From Prevotella sp. (GTDB lineage: Bacteria > Bacteroidota > Bacteroidia > Bacteroidales > Bacteroidaceae): a stretch of 64,000 bases of DNA. Numbering within the stretch: position 1 is the stretch's first letter; every line of letters starts with the position of its first letter. Below the pieces are notes generated by a model that had not been told where the DNA came from, did no database searches, and saw only the letters and a program-made list of their open reading frames with translations. Of this stretch, positions 8,634-16,419 are shown one piece after another. Made by a program: the position numbers and the translations under genes. The DNA is taken from positions 62,001 to 126,000 of the forward strand of contig JAGCDO010000029.1 of the NCBI GenBank assembly GCA_017651265.1, given 5' to 3'.

Positions 8634-8706
8634 CGAAAAATATACGAAAACGCAGATAGTTTTGCGATTTTTTGTTTCAATAGGATAGAAGAATGTCAAA
8701 AAAATG

Positions 8707-8714
8707 TATCTTTG
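8707..8714 (+). promoter_or_regulatory. -7 element of the MG2-type protein gene
   Basis: TATCTTTG lies 20 bp before the ATG at 8735 and inside a longer reading frame starting at 8693, so 8735 is the likely start. The -33 element is weak. It is divergent from the aguA promoter about 75 bp away. Confidence 0.5.
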
Positions 8715-8734
8715 TAGCGCGAAAGCTGAAGAGA

Positions 8735-11512
8735 ATGAAGAAAGTCGTTACATTCCTGATGATTCTTGTCGGTATGACAGCCATGGCGCAGACAAGACTC
8801 GATAGTATTGCAGGTGTGCTGAAAGATGCACCTGTACAGGAAAAGGTATATCTTCATCTCGACAACACCTGCTATTATAAAGGCGACACCATCTGGTACA
8901 AGAGTTATGTGGTAAGAGCCGATAACCTCGACTACACCGACATGAGTCGTATTGTGTATGTGGAACTGGTCTCACCCGATGGCTTGGTTGTTGAACGACA
9001 GAGTCTGATCGTCTCTCCTGACGGTCATGGCGATGGGAACTTCGCCTTGCGCGACTCACTTTATTCCGGCTATTACGAACTGAGGGCCTATACCCGTTGG
9101 ATGCTGAATTTCTGTGTTACTGAGCACCCTTACGACCGTAAGGATCGTGAGCAGTTCTACAACCGTCAGATGGCCCACGATTTCTTCCGTCAGTACGGAA
9201 CCATCTATAGTAGGGTGGTCCCGGTATATGAACGTCCTGACTCTACTGGCGACTACCTTCAGAAATACATCGTGAGCCGACCGAAGACCCGCATGGAGAA
9301 AGAACTCAAGGAACGGCTTTCCGTGAACTTCTACCCCGAAGGCGGTCATCTCATTGCAGGAACACGCTGTAATGTGGCATTCGAGGCGCTGACCGAAGAA
9401 GGTGAATGTGTGGATATCCAAGGTACGCTGCAAGTGGGAAACAGGAAGACCCCCATCAGTACCTTGTATCAGGGGCGAGGCGTGTTCTCTTTGGATGTGC
9501 CCGACAATGATGATGTGAAGGTTCGTTTCAACTATCATGATAAAGACTACACCTTCAGTCTGCCCAAGACCGAGCAGGCAGGTTGTGCCCTTCATGTGGA
9601 TTCCCAGGGCGATGCCATCACAGCACAGGTGGCATTTAGAGGACTGTCAGGCAGCGCCTACGGAATGGCGGTGCTTTGTCGTGGGGTACTGAAGCATTTC
9701 CAGAAACTTTCAGGTGGTGGTACCTATCGTATCGACACCTCTAACATCCCCACAGGCGTTTGCGACCTGCTCATTGTGGATGAAAACGGTCAGCCCTTGG
9801 CCGACCGCCTGTTCTTTGTCAACCATCACGACTACAACCTGCAGCCCATTACGGTGAGTGGGGTGGAAGACAACTATCAGCCTTTTGCGCCCATCACCCT
9901 GCAATTCCAGGCTCCTGCCGAGGCGAAGCATATCTCCATCAGCGTGCGCGACGGCTCTACGGATGATCCTACATTCGATACGGGGAATATGATGACCGAC
10001 CTCCTGCTCAGTAGCGATCTGCAAGGCTTCATTGCCTATCCCGATTATTATTTCGAGGCCGATGATACAGAACATCGTCAGGCCCTCGATCTACTGATGC
10101 TGGTACAGGGTTGGCGGCGTTACGACTATAACGAGATCACAGCCGATGTTCCCCTGCGCTATCAGCCGGAGCAGACCATGAGTGTGGAAGGTGCTGTGTA
10201 TAAGACCATTGATTTTGATGATATCCGCGAATGCGAAGTGGGCTATTGGCTTACAGGTATCTTTGGCTATTGCGACTCGGATGAGGAGACGGCCGACTCA
10301 ATGGGACTGCGCAGTTTGATTGAGGAGGATATGGAGGCCGAGGCAGCCAGTACCAACGGCTCGGTAGAGATAGAAGAGGTGGGCGCTGTAGAGCAGACCG
10401 CCAATCCAAAAAGTGCCCATGATCCTTTCTTTGGCGATGATAACCGTCCTTTGCCCTACGAGGTGATACTGAATGGCGAACTCATATTGGGCGAAAATAT
10501 CGCGAACATCGATATGGAAACCACCAACGGCGGTCGTTTCTCCTTCAACGTACCACCTTTCTATGGCGATGGCATCCTGTTCCTGTCGGCGCATAAGATC
10601 GGCATCAACGAGGAGAGACACCGTGAATGGGAGCTGAAGGGAATGATCAACGAGGATGAATGGCCCGATTTCTATGTCAAGAGAGATCTGTTCTATCCCA
10701 TCTTTGCCCGTAAGTACAACTTCTACCAGTGTCATATCCCCGACGAGAAAGTTGATTTCTCAGGGGACGATTCCAAGCTGTTGACCGATACCACCCGTCT
10801 TTCCAAGTTCGATGCGCAGCTGCAGGAAGTGGAGGTGAAAGGGCATCGCCGACGTGGGCGCCATTCCATCGATTACACCAAGCCTGCCTATGTGTATGAT
10901 GCCTACGAGCTGTACAACCTGGCCACCGACTACGGATTGTCGTTCGGGAAGCTGAATTTCCGTCGGTTCCCCATTCAGGTAAGCATGCTCCTGGTGGGAA
11001 ACTTCAACAAATACCGCAGCTTCAATGTTGAGGCTCGTATGAGCGATAACCAGCAGGTTCCCTATACCTTCTACCGTACGTTCAAGCCTGACGAGACAGT
11101 AGAGACAACAGCTTTCCGTAGTGGCTTCAATGTGGCTAGTAACCTGCGTCTGAACCGTCAGAAAGAAATTCGTTTGTTTACCGATTTCGAGCTGCGCAAC
11201 GAAGAAAAGCAGCAGGAGCAATCGGTGTCGCTGGCTGATGTCACGCTCGACTTCGTCCTGATGCCTGATCATTCCAAACGCTACACCTATCGCGACCGCC
11301 GTATCGTGTTGCATGGAATGTATTTCCCGGATTCTTTCTACCATCCCGACTACAGCAAGGCACGTTTACCACAGTCTGACCGCCGTCGTACGCTTTATTG
11401 GAATCCCAATGCGACGCTCGATGCCGACGGTCGTTTTTCAGCCACCTTCTATAACAACGGTCATAACACCCGAATCCGCGTCAGCACAGCAGGTGTTTTC
11501 CCCCGTCATTGA
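8735..11512 (+). CDS. Large secreted protein with an MG2 (macroglobulin-like) domain
   Basis: A 925-residue protein with a signal peptide (MKKVVTFLMILVGMTAMAQ). The N-terminal segment QEKVYLHLDNTCYYKGDTIWYKSY, about residues 30-55, is the typical start of the MG2 fold of Bacteroidota secreted proteins, followed by YVELVSPDGLVV and an SGYYELRAYTRWM segment. Residues about 670-750 resemble a plug-like region (QEVEVKGHRRRG) seen in relatives that are often mislabelled TonB receptors, but no beta-barrel is evident. Probably a periplasmic or outer-membrane-associated structural protein; the role is unknown. It is a single gene with its own promoter. Confidence 0.7.
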   Translation: MKKVVTFLMILVGMTAMAQTRLDSIAGVLKDAPVQEKVYLHLDNTCYYKGDTIWYKSYVVRADNLDYTDMSRIVYVELVSPDGLVVERQSLIVSPDGHGDGNFALRDSLYSGYYELRAYTRWMLNFCVTEHPYDRKDREQFYNRQMAHDFFRQYGTIYSRVVPVYERPDSTGDYLQKYIVSRPKTRMEKELKERLSVNFYPEGGHLIAGTRCNVAFEALTEEGECVDIQGTLQVGNRKTPISTLYQGRGVFSLDVPDNDDVKVRFNYHDKDYTFSLPKTEQAGCALHVDSQGDAITAQVAFRGLSGSAYGMAVLCRGVLKHFQKLSGGGTYRIDTSNIPTGVCDLLIVDENGQPLADRLFFVNHHDYNLQPITVSGVEDNYQPFAPITLQFQAPAEAKHISISVRDGSTDDPTFDTGNMMTDLLLSSDLQGFIAYPDYYFEADDTEHRQALDLLMLVQGWRRYDYNEITADVPLRYQPEQTMSVEGAVYKTIDFDDIRECEVGYWLTGIFGYCDSDEETADSMGLRSLIEEDMEAEAASTNGSVEIEEVGAVEQTANPKSAHDPFFGDDNRPLPYEVILNGELILGENIANIDMETTNGGRFSFNVPPFYGDGILFLSAHKIGINEERHREWELKGMINEDEWPDFYVKRDLFYPIFARKYNFYQCHIPDEKVDFSGDDSKLLTDTTRLSKFDAQLQEVEVKGHRRRGRHSIDYTKPAYVYDAYELYNLATDYGLSFGKLNFRRFPIQVSMLLVGNFNKYRSFNVEARMSDNQQVPYTFYRTFKPDETVETTAFRSGFNVASNLRLNRQKEIRLFTDFELRNEEKQQEQSVSLADVTLDFVLMPDHSKRYTYRDRRIVLHGMYFPDSFYHPDYSKARLPQSDRRRTLYWNPNATLDADGRFSATFYNNGHNTRIRVSTAGVFPRH

Positions 11513-11576
11513 TTTGCGTCAAGTGCGTTGATGAAAGTCAAAAAAACAGCCGTTTCCAACCAGAAATGGCGCTAAT

Positions 11577-11609
11577 TGTTGTGGGGTATTGCAGATAGTC
11601 GTACCTTTG
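11577..11609 (+). promoter_or_regulatory. Promoter of a short transcript encoding a 32-residue ORF
   Basis: TTG within TTGTTGTGG (from 11577) and TACCTTTG at 11602-11609, about 20 bp apart. The downstream leader of about 115 nt begins with a hairpin closed by GAGA. Confidence 0.65.
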
Positions 11610-11729
11610 CACTCACAAACGGAGAGATCCGTTGCTATAGATAAAGGATAACAAATGCTACAATAGGTGTAGTAAGGTAAAAAGATTGTTGTTGATTATT
11701 TAGATGTTTAATGTAGGAAAGGAAAGAAA

Positions 11730-11828
11730 ATGAAAAAGACAATGCAGAAAATGGTGAAGGCTATCAAGAATAGCTGGAAAGAGGCCAACGAGCTGATGAG
11801 CAAGTCACAAGAATACATCTTGCCATAG
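11730..11828 (+). CDS. Small basic ORF of 32 residues
   Basis: ATG at 11730 preceded by a purine-rich AGGAAAGGAAAGAAA, the same ribosome-binding context as the secreted-protein gene at 55905. The product begins MKKTMQKMVKAIKNSW and is lysine-rich at the N-terminus and probably amphipathic helical; there is no signal peptide or membrane segment. It sits in its own promoter-terminator unit. No homologue is known to me. The transcript could alternatively act as an RNA. Confidence 0.5.
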   Translation: MKKTMQKMVKAIKNSWKEANELMSKSQEYILP

Positions 11829-11958
11829 TGTGATTATTGTAATTAACACGCTTCGCGTGGAAATTTATCAAATTTGGAACAAAATTAAACATCAGATTTG
11901 TAAAATTTTGTGTTAGATTTGTTCAATTTCTCGCCGTAGGCGATTCAAATATTATTAG

Positions 11959-11988
11959 ATCGGATGGATTTTTCCATCCGATTTTTTT
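11959..11988 (+). terminator. Intrinsic terminator of the short transcript
   Basis: A 10-bp perfect stem (ATCGGATGGA 11959-11968, TCCATCCGAT 11973-11982) with a TTTT loop followed by a T run. The T run also supplies the TTTG (11986-11989) that acts as -33 of the next promoter. Confidence 0.85.
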
Positions 11989-12016
11989 GTGCTTTCACGG
12001 GAAAGTCGTATATTCG
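11986..12016 (+). promoter_or_regulatory. Promoter of the nuclease lipoprotein gene
   Basis: TTTG 11986-11989 and a near-consensus TATATTCG at 12009-12016, 19 bp apart. The ATG at 12025 follows closely, so the longer frame from 11989 is not used. Confidence 0.5.
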
Positions 12017-12024
12017 CACTCGAT

Positions 12025-12855
12025 ATGAAAAAAAGCTATTGGATGATAGTATGCCTGAGCTTGTTGCTCGTGGCATGCAAGGGAAACGAGAACCCGAAGG
12101 GGCTCCCGGAGTCGTTCTATGCACAGACAACCGACACGAAGGACGGCAAGACTAAGAAGGTACAGAAAGCCAACAACAATCCGATGGAACAGCCTGCCAA
12201 GATGAATGGCGTTCCAGAGGTGATCCTGAAGCGCACGGGCTATATCGTGAGCTATAACACCAAGACGAATATTCCCAACTGGGTGGCGTGGCATCTCACC
12301 AAGGAACACACCAGCGGCTCAGTGGAACGCCATCATGAGGAGTTCCATGAGGATACTGATGCGCCTACTCCTCGTGTAACCGATGAAGATTATTTCAATT
12401 CGGGTTTCGACCGTGGACATATGTGTCCAGCGGGTGATAACAAATGGGATCGTAAGGCGATGAACGAAACGTTCCTTTTTACGAATATCTGTCCGCAGGT
12501 GCATGCCCTGAACGAAGGGGCTTGGAACGATCTTGAAATGGCCTGCAGGCGTTGGGCAAGGAAATACGGGGATGTGTATATTGTCTGCGGTCCGATTCTC
12601 GATGATTCGCAGCACCGCACCATCGGGCGACGGAAGGTAGTGGTTCCCAAACGTTTCTTTAAGGTGATACTCTGCTTGCAAGACGGTCCTAAGGCCATCG
12701 GCTTCATCTACGAGAACAGCAGTCACAACAGTCGCAGTCTGTTCAAAAACGCCACGAACGTAGATGAGATCGAGCAGCTTACAGGCATCGATTTCTTCCC
12801 CAAACTGCGCGATGACATCGAGACGAGGATCGAGGCCACCCGCGGGTATTTCTAA
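12025..12855 (+). CDS. DNA/RNA non-specific endonuclease, lipoprotein
   Basis: A 276-residue NUC1-family nuclease (PF01223, His-Me finger). The lipobox LLLVACKG near residues 13-20 predicts a surface or periplasmic lipoprotein. The catalytic motif is complete: FDRGHMCPAGDNKW with D129-R-G-H132, and the metal-binding Asn segment ETFLFTNICPQ (N154). CGPILD follows in the usual place. Likely scavenges extracellular nucleic acid. The repeat element described at 12859 begins directly after the TAA stop. Confidence 0.9.
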   Translation: MKKSYWMIVCLSLLLVACKGNENPKGLPESFYAQTTDTKDGKTKKVQKANNNPMEQPAKMNGVPEVILKRTGYIVSYNTKTNIPNWVAWHLTKEHTSGSVERHHEEFHEDTDAPTPRVTDEDYFNSGFDRGHMCPAGDNKWDRKAMNETFLFTNICPQVHALNEGAWNDLEMACRRWARKYGDVYIVCGPILDDSQHRTIGRRKVVVPKRFFKVILCLQDGPKAIGFIYENSSHNSRSLFKNATNVDEIEQLTGIDFFPKLRDDIETRIEATRGYF

Positions 12856-12858
12856 TCC

Positions 12859-13050
12859 ATAATTCTCCGCCATATCAATGTAATTGCATGATTACCTGAA
12901 GGTTCGTGGCGGAGAATTATAATGTACTTATGTATCAGAAAAGGATATGACCACCAATAGTTTGGGAGCATGATAACACACCTTATAATATAATTGCTCC
13001 GCCATCAACTTGTTGACCATAAGTTGATTAGGCATAATAGCGGAGCATTC
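12859..13050 (+). repeat. Structured dispersed element, copy 1
   Basis: About 190 bp, also present at 42428-42619 without length change. Outer hairpin: 14-bp perfect stem 12859-12872 with 12907-12920, enclosing a small GTAAT/ATTAC stem. Second hairpin: TGCTCCGC 12995-13002 with GCGGAGCA 13040-13047, enclosing ATCAACTT 13004-13011 with AAGTTGAT 13021-13028. Both hairpins start with CTCCGCCAT. A T-rich stretch follows. Covariation with copy 2 supports a folded RNA or single-stranded DNA. Confidence 0.8.
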
Positions 13051-13092
13051 TTTTATTTTCATCTGGCGATAACAAGGCTAATAACGCTCTTC

Positions 13093-13175
13093 AACTAGGC
13101 TAGTTACTCATAGAAACTAGGCTGATAACTCATAGAAACTAGGCTGGTTGGAGGCACTAACTAGGCTGGTTAGGG
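13093..13175 (+). repeat. 22-bp tandem repeats (AACTAGGCT core), copy 1
   Basis: Four units of 21-23 bp beginning AACTAGGCT, the middle ones reading AACTAGGCTGATAACTCATAG. The same block follows the structured element at 42.6 kb. There are no unique spacers, so it is not a CRISPR. Confidence 0.8.
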
Positions 13176-13188
13176 AGCGTTAGAAGAC

Positions 13189-13217
13189 TTGTTTTCGCAC
13201 GAAAACTACTATCTTTG
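13189..13217 (+). promoter_or_regulatory. Orphan promoter with a palindromic operator-like spacer
   Basis: TTG 13189-13191 and TATCTTTG 13210-13217, 18 bp apart. The spacer contains the perfect palindrome GTTTTCGCACGAAAAC (13191-13206). No gene follows for 1.4 kb. Confidence 0.55.
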
Positions 13218-13261
13218 TGGCGTCATTTAAAATAATAATGCTCATTGGTCGAAAATTGGTC

Positions 13262-13892
13262 AACATCTAACCCAAGATGCTTGAAATATCGATGCGCAAA
13301 GAAATTGAGGCGGGTTAGATGATGGCTGAACATCTAACCTACATCTAACCTACATATCCCGTTCATCTCCCGTCAGAGTCAGAATCGTCGTTATAACGTT
13401 ATTACGTAATTACGTAACTACGATGTTACGAGGAAGGGGAAATTTAGAAAACTATGGCAATTTGCGTTAGAAACTATGGCAGTTTCTGGTAAAAAGTGCC
13501 TCGAACGCCTATAGCCGGAACGTCAAACGCCTATAGCCGGAACGTCAAACGCTGATAGCGGGAACGTCAAACGCTGGGAGCGTTTACGGCGTTCAGTGTT
13601 TTTTAACAGGAAAGGGGTGGTTTGTTAACGGATTTTTGCACGCTACGAGGGGTTGATTTTTGGTCGCCTCAGATTTTTGTTGTAACTTTACAGGCGCAAA
13701 GCATGAAGGCGTAACCATGCGGGAAATGGGGTTTGAGCATGTATTACGCAAAAACATCTCATATTACAAAATTGCACACCAAAAGGTTGCATAAGGTATA
13801 TCTGGGTTAGATGTTGGTTAGATGTTTAGATATCATCTAACCCTCCTCAAACCCTTTACAGCAGGGGCTTTCAGGCATTTTGGGTTAGATGT
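13262..13892. repeat. CATCTAACC motif array in both orientations
   Basis: CATCTAACC or its complement GGTTAGATG occurs about eight times: near 13264, 13313, 13331, 13342, 13804, 13815, 13834 and 13881. The group at 13803-13843 forms an inverted repeat (GGGTTAGATG ... CATCTAACCC). Confidence 0.6.
13505..13585 (+). repeat. 22-bp tandem repeat (ACGCCTATAGCCGGAACGTC)
   Basis: Three full units of 22 bp at 13505, 13527 and 13549 and a partial fourth; the third unit varies (ACGCTGATAGCGGG). Each unit contains a small imperfect palindrome around TATAG. Confidence 0.8.
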
Positions 13893-14032
13893 TGGGGTAA
13901 AAATTCTATTTTCTTTCTCTACGAATTAGACGAATTCCTTACCCAGCAGTTATGAATTATAGAAAATTTATGCCAAGCAGCATCATGCAGATGTTGCCCT
14001 TCATTTTTTTAGAATTTTCGCTTTTTCCTCAA

Positions 14033-14330
14033 GACCTAACATTGGGAAAGGCTAATTGCTTTATTATAAATGACTTAGAAGCAAAATGGGTGCTAAAAGA
14101 CCTAACGTAAGAGGTAACAAACACCTAACATAACACCTAACATAAGACCTAACATTTTAGAGGCAAAAGTCAACGAAGTTAAGCAAGAGGCATGTGATTC
14201 GCCAGTGGTTAGGTTACATGTTAGGTCTTATGTTACCTCTTTGTTAGGTGTTATGGTAGGTCTTTAGGGTGTCAAAAACGCGTGAAACACCTATATACAG
14301 GTAATTCCTTCCGTGAAACTGTTAGGTCTT
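14033..14330. repeat. CCTAACAT inverted-repeat block
   Basis: About ten copies of CCTAACAT-like motifs, direct in the left half and complementary in the right half. The longest match is a perfect 16-bp inverted repeat, 14140-14155 with 14218-14233, flanked by AAAGACCTA (14097) and TAGGTCTTT (14257). The arms could form a long hairpin. Confidence 0.7.
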
Positions 14331-14417
14331 GGGCAAAACACAAAATTATTTCATTTATTCATTTGAATTGCAAATACGGATGAACACAAAACAGAGTTTC
14401 CTGCCGTATAACTAGTT

Positions 14418-14456
14418 GTTCCCAACGTGGGAACATTTTATTCCCAACGTGGGAAT
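14418..14456. promoter_or_regulatory. Two tandem palindromes, TTCCCAACGTGGGAA
   Basis: GTTCCCAACGTGGGAAC at 14418-14434 and ATTCCCAACGTGGGAAT at 14440-14456. The centres are 22 bp apart, about two helical turns. The outermost pair differs (G/C versus A/T) but stays complementary. They lie about 95 bp upstream of the Nif3-like gene's -7 box, so they may be operators. Confidence 0.55.
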
Positions 14457-14545
14457 AGAAAGCGCCAAAGAAAGAGAGAGAGAAAAGTTTCGTTAACAAA
14501 TATAAAAAAAAAGGAGCGAAGGAAGGAGAGTTCAGGAATTCTTCG

Positions 14546-14553
14546 TACTTTTG
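14546..14553 (+). promoter_or_regulatory. -7 element of the Nif3-like gene
   Basis: TACTTTTG, 52 bp before the TTG at 14605. The -33 is not obvious. A 6-codon ATG frame (14563-14583) lies in the leader. Confidence 0.45.
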
Positions 14554-14604
14554 CACAAGAAAATGAATCGAGGAAACAGTTGAGCGCAAGCGAGACTTGA
14601 AAAA

Positions 14605-15405
14605 TTGAAAAGCGTGAACATAAAGGAAGTGGTGAATGCCCTTGAACGTTTCGCGCCTCTGCCCTTGCAGGAAGGATTCGACAATGCCGGTCTGCAAGTT
14701 GGATTGACAGAGACGCAGGAGGTATCAGGGGCATTGTTGTGTCTAGACGTGACCGAAAAGGTGGTGGATGAGGCTGTGGCGTTAGGCTGCAACCTGATCG
14801 TGAGTCATCATCCCCTGCTGTTCCATGCCCTGAAGAAAATTACGGGCAAGGATGATGTGCAGCGGGCGGTGGTGAAGGCTATCAAGCACGATATCACGGT
14901 GGTGTCGATGCACACCAATTTAGACAATGCCTTAGGTGGCGTGAACTACAAGATTGCGGAGAAGATGGGTCTGCAGGAACCAAGGTTCTTCGGTCCTGAG
15001 AAGTCCGTGGGTGATGTGCAAGGTGCCAGTGGTGTGATAGGCGAGCTGAGAGAGCCGATGTCGGCCAGCGATTTCCTTGCCATGGTGAAGCAACGCTTCG
15101 GCGTGGATTGCATTCAGGCCAACCAGCTGTTGCAGCGCCCCATCAAAAAGGTGGCAATCTGCGGTGGGGCAGGAGCATTCCTGCTGGACGATGCTATTGC
15201 CGAGGGTGCAGATGCCTTTGTTACCGGCGAGATGCACTACCATGATTACTTCGGTCATGAGCAACAGATACAGATTGCCGTCATCGGTCACTACCAGAGC
15301 GAGCAGTACACCAGTGAGCTCTTCAAGGAGATCATCGAAAGGGAATGTCCAGGCGTTCCCTGCTTCCTCACGGAGGTGATGACGAATCCGATTGTTTACG
15401 TTTGA
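14605..15405 (+). CDS. Nif3-like dinuclear metal centre hexameric protein
   Basis: A 266-residue member of the Nif3/DUF34 family (called GTP cyclohydrolase I type 2 homologue in databases). ERFAPLPLQEGFDNAGLQVG, SHHPLLFH, MHTNLD and GHYQSEQYT are the family's metal-binding segments; the length is that of the short form lacking the central insert domain. There is no ATG: the start is TTG 14605 or, equally plausible, GTG 14614 (MNIKEVV). Function is uncertain in the family. The zinc-ribbon gene downstream is its usual neighbour in Bacteroidota. Confidence 0.88.
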   Translation: MKSVNIKEVVNALERFAPLPLQEGFDNAGLQVGLTETQEVSGALLCLDVTEKVVDEAVALGCNLIVSHHPLLFHALKKITGKDDVQRAVVKAIKHDITVVSMHTNLDNALGGVNYKIAEKMGLQEPRFFGPEKSVGDVQGASGVIGELREPMSASDFLAMVKQRFGVDCIQANQLLQRPIKKVAICGGAGAFLLDDAIAEGADAFVTGEMHYHDYFGHEQQIQIAVIGHYQSEQYTSELFKEIIERECPGVPCFLTEVMTNPIVYV

Positions 15406-15409
15406 CGAG

Positions 15410-15461
15410 GAAGGACGAAGGACGAAGGAGTCTTCTGGAGGAAGGACGAAGGACGAAGGAA
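15410..15461 (+). repeat. Heptanucleotide GAAGGAC tracts (2 x 3 units)
   Basis: Units GAAGGAC, GAAGGAC, GAAGGAG at 15410-15430 and GAAGGAC, GAAGGAC, GAAGGAA at 15441-15461, in the spacer between the Nif3-like and zinc-ribbon genes. A G/C-rich inverted stretch (CCTCCCCCTGTTGGGGGG, near 15515) follows. Confidence 0.75.
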
Positions 15462-15552
15462 GTTTTCGAGGAAAAAAAATAATAACAACAACGGCCCGTG
15501 CCCCTGTTTGCGGCCTCCCCCTGTTGGGGGGATAAGAGGGGGGCTCCGATTT

Positions 15553-16395
15553 ATGGCAAAGAAAGATCCAACAGACTTGTCAGTTGAAGAGAAACTGAAA
15601 ACACTTTACCAGTTGCAGACAACCTTGTCGGCAATTGACGAGAAGAAGGCCCTGAGAGGTGAGCTGCCTCTTGAAGTACAGGACCTGGAAGACGAAATCG
15701 CCGGTCTGAATACCCGTGTGGAGAAGATCAAGGGCGAGATAGAAGACTTCCAGCAGGCTATCATCCAGAAGAAGGGTGAGATTGAAGACGCCAAGGCAAG
15801 CGTGGAACGCTACAAGAGTCAGCTGAACGACGTGAAGAACAACCGTGAGTACGACACGCTGAGCAAGGAGATTGAGTTCCAGGAGCTGGAGATTGAGCTC
15901 TGTAACAAGAAGATCCGCGAGGCTGGCGTGAAAGTGGAAGATCGTAACAAGGACCTGGAGCAGGCTGAAGAGCTGATCAAGGACCGTCAGATTGCCCTCG
16001 AGGAGAAGAAGAGTGAGCTCGACGAGATCATGGGTGAGACCCGTGCAGAGGAGGAGAAGCTCAAGGAGAAGGCTAAGGAACTGGAGCTGAAGATCGAAGA
16101 GCGTCTGCTCACCAGCTACAAGCGTATCCGTAAGAATGCCCGTAACGGACTGGGTATCGTGTATGTGCAGCGTGATGCTTGCGGTGGCTGCTTCAACAAG
16201 ATTCCGCCACAGCGTCAGCTCGACATCAAGATGCACAAGAAGATTATCGTATGCGAGTACTGCGGACGAATCATGATCGATCCGGAGTTGGCTGGCGTGA
16301 AACTCGACAAGCCCGTTGACGATAAGCCCAAGCGCAAGCGCTCCATCCGCAAAAAGCAGACAGAGGATGTGCCTGAGGCATCAGCAGAAGATTAA
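15553..16395 (+). CDS. Coiled-coil protein with a C4 zinc ribbon
   Basis: A 280-residue protein of the zf-RING_7 family (PF02591). Residues about 10-190 are a long heptad-rich coiled coil; the C-terminal DACGGCFNKIPP and VCEYCGRIM supply four cysteines of a zinc ribbon; a basic, lysine-rich segment and an acidic end follow. The start is ATG 15553: the longer frame (15508) would translate a low-complexity G/C-rich spacer. Family members are proposed to act in gene regulation or RNA metabolism, but the role is not settled. Confidence 0.85.
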   Translation: MAKKDPTDLSVEEKLKTLYQLQTTLSAIDEKKALRGELPLEVQDLEDEIAGLNTRVEKIKGEIEDFQQAIIQKKGEIEDAKASVERYKSQLNDVKNNREYDTLSKEIEFQELEIELCNKKIREAGVKVEDRNKDLEQAEELIKDRQIALEEKKSELDEIMGETRAEEEKLKEKAKELELKIEERLLTSYKRIRKNARNGLGIVYVQRDACGGCFNKIPPQRQLDIKMHKKIIVCEYCGRIMIDPELAGVKLDKPVDDKPKRKRSIRKKQTEDVPEASAED

Positions 16396-16419
16396 TTATC
16401 AAACTAAAACAATACAACT

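Larger units (their letters stand above)
11513..12024. other. Spacer with a promoter, a tiny ORF and a terminator
   Basis: This 512-bp stretch holds a consensus promoter (11577-11609), a leader with a 6-bp hairpin with GAGA loop (AACGGA/TCCGTT, 11618-11634 region), a 32-codon ORF (11730-11828), a small CACGC/GCGTG hairpin near 11850 and a strong terminator (11959-11988). It therefore looks like an independent short transcription unit. Confidence 0.6.
12856..14604. other. 1.75-kb gene desert packed with repeats
   Basis: There is no convincing ORF on either strand. In order it holds a structured repeat shared with 42.4 kb, 22-bp tandem units, an orphan promoter with an internal palindrome, inverted CATCTAACC motifs, an ACGTAAT palindrome cluster (13398-13425), a two-copy TTAGAAACTATGGCA repeat (13444-13484), a 22-bp tandem block (13505-13585), an inverted CCTAACAT block, two tandem palindromes and finally the promoter of the Nif3-like gene. 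Confidence 0.7.

Noticed and set aside
8600-8680. N-terminal extension of agmatine deiminase from ATG 8680
   Set aside because: The extension contains the TACATTTG promoter box and is not similar to the family; the start at 8599 fits.
8735-11512. TonB-dependent receptor
   Set aside because: Relatives are often labelled so, but the N-terminus is an MG2-like domain and no plug and barrel organisation is visible.
13093-13585. Short tandem repeats that might be a CRISPR array
   Set aside because: The units are directly adjacent without unique spacers of constant length, and no cas genes are present.
14359-14792. Overlapping minus-strand frames opposite the start of the Nif3-like gene
   Set aside because: They run through palindromes and the Nif3-like coding sequence, have low-complexity hydrophobic translations and no supporting signals.
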